A stretch of 64,000 nucleotides of DNA from Trichobilharzia regenti (GCA_944472135.2 OX235270.1:149435632-149499631); one strand, 5' to 3'. Counted from the stretch's first letter, positions 1 through 10,332 are shown. A program made the numbers and translations. Notes: a model not told the origin generated them from the letters alone.

Positions 1-600
1 CTTAGATGTACGTGCATGAATTCTTCTGAAAAGACCTCTTGTTTTACCTGAGGAGACACGAGGTTGGAGCTGCGGGTGGAGTTGGTGCTCAGAGTCTGAC
101 AAAATTCCTTTAGCAAATTTGTTACATGACATCAAGTGCCTTTCAGTGACAATGTCAACGATATCGCCCAATGAGATACCACTCCTCCAACTGACTGACA
201 GTTTACAGAGTTCTAAGAAGTATAACATAGTCTTTTTTAAGCAATCCAGGGAAGAATAAGGGTGAACAGTAAAGAAGAATAGGTAAAATACGCCAGTTGA
301 CAAACTGTAAGAGGAGTGGTTGGGTTATGCCTGAGTGCCTCAACTTTTTAATGTAAAACGTCAGACGAAATATTCTTTTAGAAATCACTAAGACATGGGA
401 AGACCAGGATAGCTCAGAAGAAAGAATTAATCGAAGATACTTAATTTCAGACTTGATTTCTATATTAGTATCATCAATTTTGCGAGGGTCATAGGAACCA
501 ACGGCTTCATTTAACTTTCGTTTACATCGGAAACTGAAATTAACAGTCTGACGTTTGGAAAGATTTAGTTTAAGGGTGTATTTGATACGAATGGATCCAT
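1..600 (-). pseudogene. CR1/Jockey-like LINE reverse transcriptase, C-terminal remnant
   Basis: Minus-strand translation in several frames gives the C-terminal part of a non-LTR reverse transcriptase, including FRLTFYIKKLRHSGI and LLYCSPLFFPGLLKK. These segments are almost identical to the better copy at 2980-4194, so family assignment rests on that comparison. Stops and frameshifts break the frame near 200 and 390, and the element runs off the window edge at base 1. It cannot make protein. The CR1-like clade label is an inference from the GVPQGAVLSP / YADD style of the sister copy. Confidence 0.75.
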
Positions 601-1299
601 AAATATCAATTTCAACCTTAATTCAATATAAAAGAGGGCAAAATTAGACAACTAGGCGTTTTATTTAGATTTTCATTGTATGGCTGAGAAAAAGGTAGCA
701 CATATTTGTCTTTAAAAGACTTTCTTAACACTTATAGTGGAATCTTTTATCGGTATTTTTCGTTCTGCTTTCTTGAAAAACACTTTCAGTACATTAATAT
801 GTCGCAAGTCACATCTAATAGTTTTTACTCTCAGTGTGTCATATGAACAAGTAATTCTAACTCGGTCAGTTTATTTCTAAATCTCTCTTTTGGCTACTGA
901 GACATCTGAGAATGTTATATATTTGTCACTTGATACTTACTCCTTAGCAAATTCATTTTTTTAACGAAAACTTTATATGTTGAATATATATATTGTTGAA
1001 AACCCTGAAATTCAAGTGGTTTGATTTCACTAAGTAGAAATTCTCAGTTTTCATAGAAGTAAGGGTTCCTAGTACGGTTGCGCTTCTATGCTTCCATGAA
1101 TTCAGAATGATACTATTTCTTTTCATAGCTGAAGGGGTCTTGTCGATAATGGCTTGGCATTTGAAAAGTCTGTTTCTGGGTTCGTTTCTCTGAGGAAATA
1201 CCACCACTGCTCAACAAATGTGGGGGAGAGGGGAAATGCAGGTAGATAGGACATACCCCGAGGGGAGCGTCGAGTGACTTGGCGCAGCAGAACGTCTCT
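601..1299. other. No gene recognised
   Basis: AT-rich stretch with short open frames on the minus strand (for example 953-1207) that show no family motifs, no low-complexity tail and no repeat shared with the rest of the window. I see nothing I can name. Confidence 0.5.
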
Positions 1300-1510
1300 C
1301 TAGTGGAATCTGAATGGGTGAGGACGAGTTGAGTAGGTGTCCGAGGGTGACATGGAGGAGGCTTTGTTGGGAGGAGATCAGAGACGATTGACAACTGTGA
1401 GGTCGGTTAAAGAGGACCGCTGAGAATAGGAGAAAGTGTAGATGTGCTTAGGTTGAAGCCCTGTGTTTTACTCGACACCCAAAGAAGTAGTAAATAATAG
1501 TAGTGTTATT
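1300..1510 (+). mobile_element. RTE-clade LINE 3' end, degenerate
   Basis: Plus-strand sequence follows the order seen at the 3' end of better RTE copies: a block like 'ggtgacatggaggag', then 'ttgaagccctgtgtt', then a TAA/TAG-rich tail. It is diverged and has no open frame. The better copies are at 38859-39200 and 16330-17297. Boundaries are approximate. Confidence 0.5.
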
Positions 1511-2302
1511 ATATATTAATCAGGGGCCGAGTAGAATTAATGCTTAAACTTGAAATTATTAGCAGTGATTTCAAGTCTCACCAGAAAAATCGTCATTCAC
1601 AGTTCAATCCAACTGATGAACCTCAAACATGTCGCATCAACAGTTTTCTTTCCCCAGCCCAATTACCTTTCAACTGTTTCAAATCACCATAATGTATTCA
1701 GCTTAGGTAACCCGATGGCTCAATAATATCTATTTACAACCAATAATTATTTGTACATGAGCATTTTGATTTAGTAAAAAAAAATGTGACACCACACTGG
1801 ATTAAATGAATGACCCTTTAACAAAATACGCTCCTTGACTCCATTTAAGAAATACGTGCATTCGCGTTTGTACTATTCATCCAACTAATTATATGATTAC
1901 GCAAGATATCTCATAGGTCAAAACTAAATTTCTGCTTTTATCAGGTTGTCCTAGTGTGTTTCATGACATGTACTGACTTGAAACCTTAATGTTAAAGAGC
2001 AAGGCAGACTTTATTTAATCTCAAAACAATGAAAACTTCTTCGATGTCAGACTGAGAGATCGATTCATTTTCATATTCTTTTTCGAACAATAACTGTCGG
2101 TTAATAAGTCCTTGAAATGGTTGGAAGAGCGTTTCTTGGATTGTACCGATTGTAGCCGACACCATACAGGTAATACCCGGTGTAGTCAAACACTTTGAAG
2201 AGAGAGATGATTACCCTTAGATGAAGTAAATAATCAATCATAGATTGGAGTGTATCATGATATCCTGTTATTTATCTGACTTAATTCATGACCGATACAT
2301 TA
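1511..2302. other. No gene recognised
   Basis: AT-rich sequence. The one frame above 60 codons (1992-2189, minus) has no recognisable domain. No repeat family of this window could be traced through it. Confidence 0.5.
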
Positions 2303-2506
2303 CAAGTGGCACTGTAAACATTTCACTGACCATGCACATGGTCCCGGGTTCGAGCCCTCGCCGACGCACACCTGATATCTCTGGTTGGCCTGCGAATTTT
2401 GGGCTACCGATATCCACGCTGAAAATTCCATACTTGTACCGAAAATACGGTGTGGAATCAAGCTGTAATCAAAAATAAAAAATAAAAAAAAATAAATAAA
2501 ATAAAT
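2303..2506 (+). repeat. SINE family A, copy A1 (tRNA-derived)
   Basis: Shares with the other A copies the order: head ending in a B-box-like GGTTCGAGCCC, 'cgccgacgcacacctgatatc', a body containing 'gaaaattccatacttgtacc' and 'gtgtggaatcaagctgtaatc', and an A-rich tail (2466-2506). The first ~35 bases of the head have diverged, so the A box is poor. Its tail abuts a decayed RTE element. It is noncoding; the 77-codon frame across it is incidental. Confidence 0.8.
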
Positions 2507-2514
2507 ATTACTCT

Positions 2515-2975
2515 TTCCTTGCGTTCAGTGTGGGATGTAGAGTTTTAGCAGAACATCTTCGCTGTACTCTGTTCTCTGTCGTCTTTTCCAGTTGGATCGA
2601 CGATCGTCCAAAAGGTACTCTCTGACATGTTACCTGCCACCACCAACTCGTAGTATCCCATTCGGATTCCACTTGAGGGACTGAAGTGTGAAGTCATTCA
2701 ACAGTCTCCTCAGTGCGCTTCCAGTCCATCTCCTTTTCCTTCTGAGTATTGATTGAACAATAGATTATTAACCGATTTCTTAACTTCTAGAGTTTTCTGT
2801 TCCTTGCTTGTTCTTTCTGGCAGGCCATTTTATCTTCAGTACTCAGGCAGCGAATACAAGTTTTGATGAAATGCTTCCGGTAATGCTGGTGCCAAGTCTC
2901 TGATCCATGTAGGAGACTTAGACTAACATCGGTGCCGAATAGTCGGACGCTGTTCCTTGTGAATAGTGTTGTAGA
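2515..2975 (-). mobile_element. RTE-clade LINE remnant (3' part)
   Basis: Minus-strand frames give RLFGTDVSLSLLHGSETW and IKTCIRCLSTEDK, which align in order with [12 protein letters not shown] and [14 protein letters not shown] of the better RTE copy at 16330-17297. The 3' end lies near 2515, next to SINE A1. Frameshifts and stops make it a fossil. A CR1-like LINE on the opposite strand begins immediately to the right, so the two elements are joined back to back. Confidence 0.7.
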
Positions 2976-3867
2976 TGCAACCAATAATAACAGGGTAATA
3001 CACGCCTTCTCCGGTGTTCCACAAGGTGCTGTCCTCTCTCCTTTTCTTTTTTCTTTCTTCCAACATGACCTACCTCATTCAAACGAAACTAACTTTGTCA
3101 AATATGCAGATGATCTGACTGTATCACTGCCTATCACTTCCGAGTCTGACAGCTCCAAACTTAATAGCTTTCTATTGGACATCAACAACTGGTCCAAGTC
3201 AAATGGTCTTATATTAAATCCTTCCAAATGTCAGGCGCTTGACTTTACTTTCAAGCATCGACGTGACTTACTTGAACTAGTTAGCTGGCATGATCCCTGT
3301 AGCATAGATGGCACGGAAATTGAAACCAAATCAAGCATTAAATACCTTGGATTAGTTTTTTCCTCTGACCTTTCATGGTCATCCCATATCTTATCTATCT
3401 CTAAGAAAATGTTTCGTCTTACCTTCTACATTAAAAAGTTAAGACAATCAGGTATCAACCAACCTTTAGTTTTGCAATTTTTAAACTCCTGTATTTTACC
3501 TATTGTACTCTATTGCTCTCCATTAGTCTTTCCTGGGCTTCTCAAAAAAGGTTATATCATATTACGAAGAGTATTAAATGCTGTGAGTAGAGCTTGTGGC
3601 CTGCCACTGCATGAGCTCGCTAATACTATAGTCGAGAGGCATATAAATTCCTGTACAAAATGGGTAAAGGCTATACTGTCAGACCCTCTGCACCCCCTTT
3701 ATTCACACCTGTCCCCTTGTGTCTCATCAGGTAGGACGAGAAGTCAATATAAAAAGTTATATGCTCGTACCACTAAGTATAGAAATTCTACAATACCCTA
3801 TTTAGCCCGTACTTTATGTGACGAAGACTCTGTTAGACGTGAAACTTACAAGTTACTATGTAATTAG
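2932..3867 (+). CDS. Non-LTR retrotransposon reverse transcriptase, C-terminal fragment
   Basis: A 311-codon open frame, the longest LINE frame in the window. Residues 28-37 are GVPQGAVLSP, the conserved block before the active site, and residues 58-61 are YADD, the metal-binding catalytic motif. Next comes a thumb region with NWSKSNGLILNPSKCQ and IKYLGLVFSSDLSW. The C-terminal ~150 residues (FYIKKLRQSG, YCSPLVFPGLL, PYLARTLCDE) recur in the copies at 1-600 and 17640-18290. Residues before about 17 are probably not native, because the flanking RTE fragment overlaps there. The endonuclease and N-terminal RT motifs are missing, so it is a 5'-truncated copy of an enzyme that would normally reverse-transcribe its own RNA at a nick. 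A host function is very unlikely. Confidence 0.85.
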   Translation: MPNSRTLFLVNSVVDATNNNRVIHAFSGVPQGAVLSPFLFSFFQHDLPHSNETNFVKYADDLTVSLPITSESDSSKLNSFLLDINNWSKSNGLILNPSKCQALDFTFKHRRDLLELVSWHDPCSIDGTEIETKSSIKYLGLVFSSDLSWSSHILSISKKMFRLTFYIKKLRQSGINQPLVLQFLNSCILPIVLYCSPLVFPGLLKKGYIILRRVLNAVSRACGLPLHELANTIVERHINSCTKWVKAILSDPLHPLYSHLSPCVSSGRTRSQYKKLYARTTKYRNSTIPYLARTLCDEDSVRRETYKLLCN

Positions 3868-4194
3868 CACAGTAAATCGACCCTTTCATCGTTCATGTTT
3901 CTGTATTTTATGGTGTCACACTTTCTATCGTTTAATTGTTACTCTGCTATTTTATTTTAGTTGGTATTACTATTATTACTACAATTTTGTACTTTATGCA
4001 TATTTTTCTCCGTATGGCATACAGTATTTTGCTATGTAGCTGCTATAACAATCGTTTTATTACTGTTATGTAATGTGTATTTTTAATTTTTTTTTGTCGT
4101 TTTTGAGTAAATTAGATGCAATATTGTACTGAATGCTGAAAATTCCTTGAGGTATCATTAGTACTGTTTTTGGAATAAAGCTATTATTATTATT
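2980..4194 (+). mobile_element. CR1/Jockey-like LINE, 5'-truncated, with 3' UTR
   Basis: Contains the C-terminal reverse-transcriptase frame (listed separately), a ~300-bp 3' UTR, and an end at 'tggaataaagctatt' followed by a short TTA tail. Its 5' end is fused to an RTE fragment on the other strand. A separate copy of only the last ~100 bases sits at 40862-40962, which supports the 3' boundary. No TSD was seen. Confidence 0.8.
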
Positions 4195-4930
4195 TTCCAA
4201 ACCTGCCTGGCCACAGCATCCTCATAGGTCATGTCTGTTGATGAAAGGATGACACCAAGTGAAAGAGTCAATTTCCCTTAAATTACTCCCGATCGATAGT
4301 GGTTGGTGCTCATTATCTTAATCACATATACCATCTAAACATTCACCAGAATTCCTGTTTTCCCTACCTAATCTAGCAACCTGTAGGTTTTCGCTTGAAT
4401 ATCTTCCGGGTTGTGCAACACAAGACACGAATTCCAGATCTCTCAGAGACTTTTTGTCGGTTCAACACATGCCCATCTTCTCACGGTATATGGGGTGGTC
4501 TGGTCTACCGCAGTCAGAAACATCATCAATGATACTCGACAGTCTTGTTTTTCTCATGATTTCACTTAAAACGCGAGGCTGTGGTACGCTCAGTGAGCCA
4601 ACTTGTAGGTGACATCATTCTATAGCTTCCGGATGAGGTTCATAAAGTTTCGGGGTACTCCGTAACGTTGAGATGTTTACCAAACTACTACACGGTTGAC
4701 GTTGTCGAAGGCCTTTTCAAAGTCAAATAAGTAGAATAAAAGAGTTGATTACCATTCTAGAGTTTATTCGACGACTATCGAAGCACTCTAGTTTGGTCCA
4801 GTTTGATCATTCTCCTGTTAGCGACCCGATTACCTGATATAACTGCAAGTGCTTCGTAAAAATATCCTTTGTATTTCCCAGCACTTTTCTTCACCCCCTT
4901 ATTCAGTGGTTTGTAGTTGAGTATTATGCT
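4195..4930 (-). mobile_element. RTE-clade LINE remnant, degenerate
   Basis: Minus-strand pieces correspond in order to RTE reverse transcriptase. A 'gttgacgttgtcgaaggcc' block matches the FEKAFDSVDR coding region of the 12.1-15.7 kb copy. A 'gtctaccgcagtcagaaac' block matches the region after GVRQGC, and a further block matches the SFTYLGS region. Every frame is broken. It begins where the CR1-like LINE ends. Confidence 0.65.
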
Positions 4931-6063
4931 ACATGGGATTTCACCTAAATATATTATGTATGTAAATTTTATGAGTGAAATATTTTTTTTACTAAAATGT
5001 GTCGGTTAGTTTCAAGCTGAAAACAACCGACTTTGAAGTATCACATTTTATACTTGTAGCATAAGGTTTCGCATGCTTTCCTGGGAATTTCAATCACTGT
5101 GTTACTGTAATAACGTTAACATAGTCTGTTTCACCTTACCTCACCACAAACCTATCCTTGTCATGGTTCACCAAGGCATTTTTGCATTCTATTTCACTTT
5201 ATGAAGTGTACGTTTTTCAAAAGACGTGCAAATATTTTTTATGAGATTACTAAAATGAATGTATTGCTAAGTGATAAATTGAGTCGCATCCCGAAGAAAA
5301 GAAAATTATCTCAACCATCATTGTTCACTGATTGTATACAATAGTCTAATTAATAAATGCACCTCTTAGTAATAATATGCCTTTTACCTTGCTCACCAAA
5401 CTTCTAGTCAACCGCTAGGGAGATGATGTGCCGTTATTTGATCTCCTTGTGTGGAGAATATAAGCGCCTAAATTTTTTTTATTACAATCAACCATTTGAA
5501 CATTTTTTAAGTAATACTGCTACAACGCTAATCATGTATTGGTATGTTGTATGTATGTTAAAGTTAGACTACACTTCCTCGATGATATTCTAAACGATAA
5601 GACCTACAGAATCTTCTATTCTCCTTAAAGTAGAACTGTGAAACTTCATCTATCAAGGGTTTTGTCTAGAAGGATTGCTTCACAGAATTTTAATCTGAAG
5701 TTCAGTTGACATTGGAATGGATGAAATATCACCAGTTGTACTATCCACAATTGTCTGTATTCACAGTTCATGCATCCTTCTTCTTTCTACTTGTCGAGTT
5801 GTAAATAGTGAATTCACTGTCTGTTGACATCAACCGTTTTTGTAAAGTTTCTCAAACTTTTAGTTGGTTAGTGTAGTTATGAATCTCTCTCTCTCTCTCT
5901 TTGTTTTGCTTACTTTATTGGAACAAAATGCAACAAAATGCGATGACAGTATCTCGGATTGAGCAAAAAAAACAAGGGTATACTCAAAACTCAATGGAGT
6001 ATTTTATCAATAATTTTCTTTGTGTTCATTAAATTTTGCCCACTTGATAAATCTTCCAATAAA
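4931..6063. other. No gene recognised; one CT microsatellite
   Basis: AT-rich sequence with no frame above 60 codons. A short CT repeat lies at about 5885-5900. The two Penelope inverted-repeat arms are outside this stretch. I see nothing else. Confidence 0.55.
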
Positions 6064-7714
6064 ATCAAATAAAGTATAATTATATTTTAATAGTTTACAC
6101 ACAATGATAAGTTTTGTTATTGGTAATATTTCGAGCAAAATTACTGCCCGTGTTCACACCACTGTTGGAATTGTTTTATTCACACATTTATGATTTGTAC
6201 TCATATATATAGTTCATTATTATTATTTTGTTCATTCATGTTTTGTGTGTGCATATGTGTGTTCAGAATTATACTCCACATTCATTCATGTGTTTGTATT
6301 TAGAATTATATTCCAAGTTGTTGATAGTTGTACTGAGTCACCCTTGTTACATGTATCCGGTGTGACTTTAATGAATATCGATTCTGTTATGAGTCTTTCT
6401 TTCCATTTGTTCATGTTTGTTTTTAGAATACACACATTGTTCCAATCGATATTGTGGTTTTTGTCCCATGCATGTGCAGCTATCGATGAATTTTTTTCAA
6501 GATTTTTGTAAGCTTGTGTCCCTGTTGGTTGACCTTTAGTTAGGCGTTTATGTTCATTCACTCTTATTTTGAGTGATCTGGACGTTTGCCCCACATATTT
6601 AGTTGGACAGTCAGCACAAGATATTTTATAAATCAAATTGTTTTTATCCATCATTTTTATGGGATCTTTCAGTTGATTTATTTTATTTTTGATTAGATTT
6701 GTCGGTTTAAAGGTTGTTCGAATGCCGATATTTTTGAGGTTTCTTTGTATTGCCTCTGATGTACCATTTTTATATGGTATTGCGACTGTTTTTCTCCATT
6801 CTTCCTTCTTGTTATTCTCCGGTTTTAAACTCTTTTTTTTCTTTTTTATATTATCTTTTATAAATTCTCTAGGGTAGTTGTTTTCGAGTAACATTTTGAA
6901 TAGGACTTTTATTTCTTTACGCTGGTCCTCTGGTGCTGTTGTAAGTCTACGTATTCTATCTGCAAGACCCTGTATTAATCCTCGTTTTACCGAGAGTGGA
7001 TGAGCTGAGTAATAATCAAGGAATCTTCCAGAATGTGTGGCTTTTCTATATATCGTTGTTTTTATGCTACCATCTGTCATTCTTTGTAGCTTGCAATCTA
7101 ACATGGGCAGTTCTCCAATTTCATTCTCTAATTCCATAGTAAATTTTATTGAGTCGACGTGTTTGTTTATGTGTGATAAAAGTTTCTCAGTATCGTTTTT
7201 TTTCACTATTACTAGTGTGTCGTCTACATATCTCCACCAACATTTTAGTGATGATCTGAATGGTTTAAGGGCATTCTCCTCCCAATAATCCATGAAAATG
7301 TCAGCTATAATTGGTGAGATAGGCGATCCCATGGCTACTCCCTCATTTTGTTGGTATATTTTTCCTTCGAATGTGAAATATGTTGTTGTCAGACAGAATT
7401 CTACCCCTTTTATTATTTCTTCTACGGATAACTGTGTTCTGTCTTTCAGGCCATTATCTTCATTTAGTTTCTCTTTCAGTGCAATCATGGCCATTTGAAT
7501 GGGTATTTTCGTATAAAGACTGTTTACATCAAAGCTAACTAGTATTTCTTCCTCCTCTATTTTAGTGGTTTTTATTCGCCTCACTAATTCAAATGAATCT
7601 ACTATTCTAGCTTTTGAGTTGTCTCTTGTCGCAGTAATTTTGCTCGAAATATTACCAATAACAAAACTTGTCATTGTGTGTAAACTATTAAAATATAATT
7701 ATACTTTATTTGAT
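6064..7714 (-). mobile_element. Penelope-like element, 5'-truncated, bounded by inverted repeat
   Basis: The body is a minus-strand PLE reading frame (listed separately). Bases 6064-6147 and 7631-7714 are an inverted repeat of 84 bp with about one mismatch. The right arm contains the 5' end of the visible frame, so the left arm is an inverted copy of the truncated 5' end placed beyond the 3' end. Inverted partial terminal duplications are a known feature of PLE insertions. The few changes between arms suggest a younger insertion than most in this window. Confidence 0.85.
6286..7674 (-). CDS. Penelope-like reverse transcriptase with GIY-YIG endonuclease
   Basis: A 462-codon uninterrupted frame. 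Residues 47-55 (SFDVNSLYT) are RT motif A with the first catalytic Asp. Residues 111-118 (EGVAMGSP) are motif B, and 149-152 (YVDD) are the catalytic Asp pair. Residues 188-230 are thumb-like (LPMLDCK, IYRKATHSGRFLDY). A Lys/Asn-rich linker follows at about 275-345. A PLE-type GIY-YIG nuclease then occupies about 348-435, with CADC at 353-356, YVG at 360-362, RVNEH at 371-375 and a Glu-containing KERLITES near 424-432. In PLEs this pair copies element RNA into nicked DNA. The N-terminal RT motifs are absent (full PLE proteins are much longer), so it is probably inactive, although every visible catalytic residue is present. It has the best-preserved catalytic residues in the window. Confidence 0.9.
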   Translation of the reverse strand: MTSFVIGNISSKITATRDNSKARIVDSFELVRRIKTTKIEEEEILVSFDVNSLYTKIPIQMAMIALKEKLNEDNGLKDRTQLSVEEIIKGVEFCLTTTYFTFEGKIYQQNEGVAMGSPISPIIADIFMDYWEENALKPFRSSLKCWWRYVDDTLVIVKKNDTEKLLSHINKHVDSIKFTMELENEIGELPMLDCKLQRMTDGSIKTTIYRKATHSGRFLDYYSAHPLSVKRGLIQGLADRIRRLTTAPEDQRKEIKVLFKMLLENNYPREFIKDNIKKKKKSLKPENNKKEEWRKTVAIPYKNGTSEAIQRNLKNIGIRTTFKPTNLIKNKINQLKDPIKMMDKNNLIYKISCADCPTKYVGQTSRSLKIRVNEHKRLTKGQPTGTQAYKNLEKNSSIAAHAWDKNHNIDWNNVCILKTNMNKWKERLITESIFIKVTPDTCNKGDSVQLSTTWNIILNTNT

Positions 7715-8480
7715 CTAATCCACAATGCTCAAACTTTTTACTGATATTAATTCCAATAAAATGCCTATCATTCAGAAATAAAACAGTGCGTGAATATTGT
7801 AAATTTTTGCAGTAAATTTATGAATAAACGTTGAAAGGTAATTAAGATGATGATAAATCTTTGTCGTTTGAGGTGGTTGAGAAATATGTTATGTATGCCT
7901 ACTTACAGTCTGCTTCATCAACGTTACATTAACCCGGAAGAGTGTAGCATAAGTAGTCAAACAGTGAAACTTCAGTAACCACCGGGTTGAACAAGGTAAG
8001 AGAATATAGACCTTCTGACAGATGTCAATTAGAAAACTGGGAAATCTGTAGTTAGATAGATACTATGGGCGACAACTAGTCTTAAATAGTTATAATTATG
8101 AATGCATATGCATTTACGCTTCATTTTATTCCTTACCCCTTAAAATCATATAACCAAATTTATTTTAAATTTCCCTGTTTTATCAATAGCCTATGATTCT
8201 TTTAATTTTATTTCTTTGACTGACTATTTTGTTATCAACCAGTTGATGTACAGATATATAGCATGAATAATTTAAATGTTAGACAGGAAATCTACATCCT
8301 ATGTTAACAGTATCTATCTATATATCTCCAGAGTATTATATATTGTTATAATTTCATTTGATGGGTAGTTAAGAAACTTGTTTTTGTTGTGACTGATATC
8401 ACATGTCCACTTTTATAACTTATGTTTAGGTTTCTATTGAAGGTAAAACCAAACAGTTCGTTTAAGTATTTATAAGCAAC
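7715..8480. other. No gene recognised
   Basis: AT-rich sequence between the Penelope element and an RTE remnant. No domain, repeat head or RNA motif could be recognised. Confidence 0.5.
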
Positions 8481-9599
8481 TATATTATGATTATTGTTTT
8501 CTTTTAGTTCATAGAGGAACATAGGGCTTAAGCCGCACGTCTTAATTGCTTCCGGTTCCCCACCAATGTCTTCACCTGGCTCCATGTCTGCTCACATGCT
8601 TTCATCTCCTCATCGCATTTCCTCCTCCATTCCATGTCATCCTCGCACTGACGACCAACTCGCCGCTTCCCGTTCGGGTTCCACTTGAGCTATGGCCTGG
8701 CGTGTGATGTCATTTGATGGTTGTCTCACAGTATGACCAATCCATCTCCATTTCTCCAGGCATATTTATTGCACAATCGGTTCCTGCTGAGTCGGTTCGC
8801 TCATTGACAGAGATCCAACCCTGTTGCTGATTTTTCTGACTCGACCTCGAGTAGTATTGAGCGAAGACAGCTAGCTGTTGATGAAGGTCTGTAGTTTGTT
8901 CGAACTGGCCTAAGTGACGCGCTGGCCAAGTATCTGATCCGTATGTTAATTACAACTGACTTTACATTGGATTCGAAAATTCGGGATCTTTTTTCCCATG
9001 CTGAATGCTGTTGACTTCCACACAGACTTGAGAGAAATGAAAACTTGTTTTGCTTTCCCGATGATCCTTTCTTTGATAGCCTCGTCAGTTCCGTCCGCCT
9101 GTAGTTGGAACGATGCTTTCCAGGTATGTGGGTAGGTTAAGGAGGCTGCTTCCTTCAGATTTCTCCTATTTATGCTGGCTGATTATCGTCTGTTTTCCCT
9201 GCTGGTGCTGCTGTTGGCCAGGAATCTTCATCACCACCTCTGTTTTCTCTCTGTTCATCTGAATCCTATCTTCTCTGGATGCTTCTTCTGCCAACTTGTT
9301 GCTTCTCAATTGCATATATTCCAGTTTGTTGGATATCAGACATATACCATCGGTGAAGTCTAGATCCTCCAAGTTCTTTTTTGTGTTGATCCATTTTATG
9401 CATGTCTCCTCGTTACCTGCTCTCAGTCCGTCGTACTATCCAGTCTACCGGAATCAGGAAAATCATTTGGGGTAGTAGGCAACCAGCTTGTCTCACTCCT
9501 GTCTTCCCCTCGCAGGATTCCGTAAGTTTCCCGTCGTGGATTACTTGGCATGCAGCATTATCGCACAACTGTTGGATGAGGTGTATAATTGTTGGCGGT
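8481..9599 (-). mobile_element. RTE-clade LINE remnant (3' ~1.1 kb)
   Basis: Minus-strand frames show [29 protein letters not shown], a mutated version of [29 protein letters not shown] at 16330-17297. The catalytic ADD has become TDG, so it is dead. The 3' end, with 'aggaacatagggctt' on the plus strand, lies near 8520, and the 5' truncation point is at about 9599. A tRNA-Lys-like sequence starts at that exact base, so the truncation junction coincides with the tRNA 5' end. Confidence 0.8.
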
Positions 9600-9672
9600 A
9601 CCCGGTTAGCTCAGTAGGTAGAGCATCAGACTTTTAATCTGAGGGTCGGGGGTTCGAGCCCCCCATCAGGCG
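9600..9672 (+). tRNA. tRNA-Lys(UUU)-like gene, possibly a pseudogene
   Basis: 73 bases fold as a cloverleaf. The A-box region is TAGCTCAGTAGG. The anticodon stem is TCAGA/TCTGA around the loop CTTTTAA, with anticodon TTT at 9633-9635. The T stem is GGGGG/CCCCC around TTCGAGC, which also carries the B box. A TTTT run at 9678-9681 could end Pol III transcription. In the acceptor stem (ACCCGGT with ATCAGGC) pairs 1-72 (A-C) and 4-69 (C-A) are mismatched. The first base is also the junction with the RTE remnant, so RTE insertion may have replaced the original 5' base. No intron is present. It may be a weakened but real gene, a pseudogene, or a SINE seed. Confidence 0.7.
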
Positions 9673-9684
9673 GCGGCTTTTAAA

Positions 9685-9897
9685 GTGCGTCGGCGGCACA
9701 GTGGTTAGGACTCTCGCCGACCATGCACATGGTCCGGGGTTCGAGCCCTCGCCGACGCACACCTGATATCTACGGTCGGCCTGCGAATTTTGGGCTACAG
9801 ATATCCACGCTGAAAATTCCATACTTGTACCAAAAATACGGTGTGGAATCAAGCTGTAATCAAAAATAAAAAAAATTAAAAAAAAATAAAATAAAAA
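9685..9897 (+). repeat. SINE family A, copy A2 (best-preserved head)
   Basis: The head (9685-9760) is tRNA-like, with an A-box-like TGGTTAGGACTC region and B-box-like GGTTCGAGCCC. Its ends GTGCGTCGGCG and CGCCGACGCAC pair over 11 bp, longer than a tRNA acceptor. Where an anticodon arm should be there is a hairpin, GACCAT/ATGGTC around GCAC. The body follows ('cacctgatatc' to 'gtgtggaatcaagctgtaatc'), then an A-rich tail at about 9858-9897. It starts 12 bases after the tRNA-Lys-like gene. Confidence 0.85.
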
Positions 9898-10258
9898 TAG
9901 TAGCAAAGTAGTTACTAAATCACAGTCCACATAATCAAACATATAAATCTTCCGGCAAAAAATTCATTTGGAATTATTAGCACTGTTAATCGAGTTGTTT
10001 CGTTTAAATGGACGATGATAGAAGGTGAAATGATAATCTACATAGTGGAAGGATTCAAGCACCTGACTAGGGATTCGACGAACACTATTTCTAATTCTGA
10101 CGTGATGTGAGGTTTTCATATTACCCTCACTCATCATCCATTAAATCAATAATAATCTGACAACCCAAGGCAAATTGAGGTAGTCTGACTATCATTCAAT
10201 TGCATTACATTTGAATACGTGTTTGTAAAACTTCATATAATTAATATAATAGCTTTAT
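9898..10258. other. No gene recognised
   Basis: AT-rich single-copy-looking sequence between SINE A2 and the Penelope terminal-repeat pair. I see nothing in it. Confidence 0.5.
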
Positions 10259-10280
10259 ACAAAGCAAGAACTACAGTTTT

Positions 10281-10332
10281 AGCAGAATAATGTGGTACCA
10301 TCATTTATTTCGTTGGCTTCTCATCAGCTGCT
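10281..10332 (-). ncRNA. Hammerhead ribozyme in inverted Penelope terminal repeat
   Basis: Reading the minus strand: stem I AGCAG, core CTGATGA, a 9-base stem II/loop with a single G-C closing pair, core GAAA, stem III (AUAA... with ...UUAU and an AUG/CAU extension), cleavage site AUU, then CTGCT closing stem I. The layout is the type-I hammerhead reported in PLE terminal repeats. Stem II is extremely short, as in the copies at 11031 and 28607. Activity is inferred only. Confidence 0.7.

Noticed and set aside
2303..2478. Hammerhead inside SINE A ('gctgaaaattcc' region)
   Set aside because: Lacks the GA of the core and GAAA at a suitable spacing; the GGAA/TTCC pairing there is probably a simple hairpin.
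9634..9942. 102-codon minus-strand frame
   Set aside because: It is antisense to the tRNA-Lys-like gene and SINE A2.
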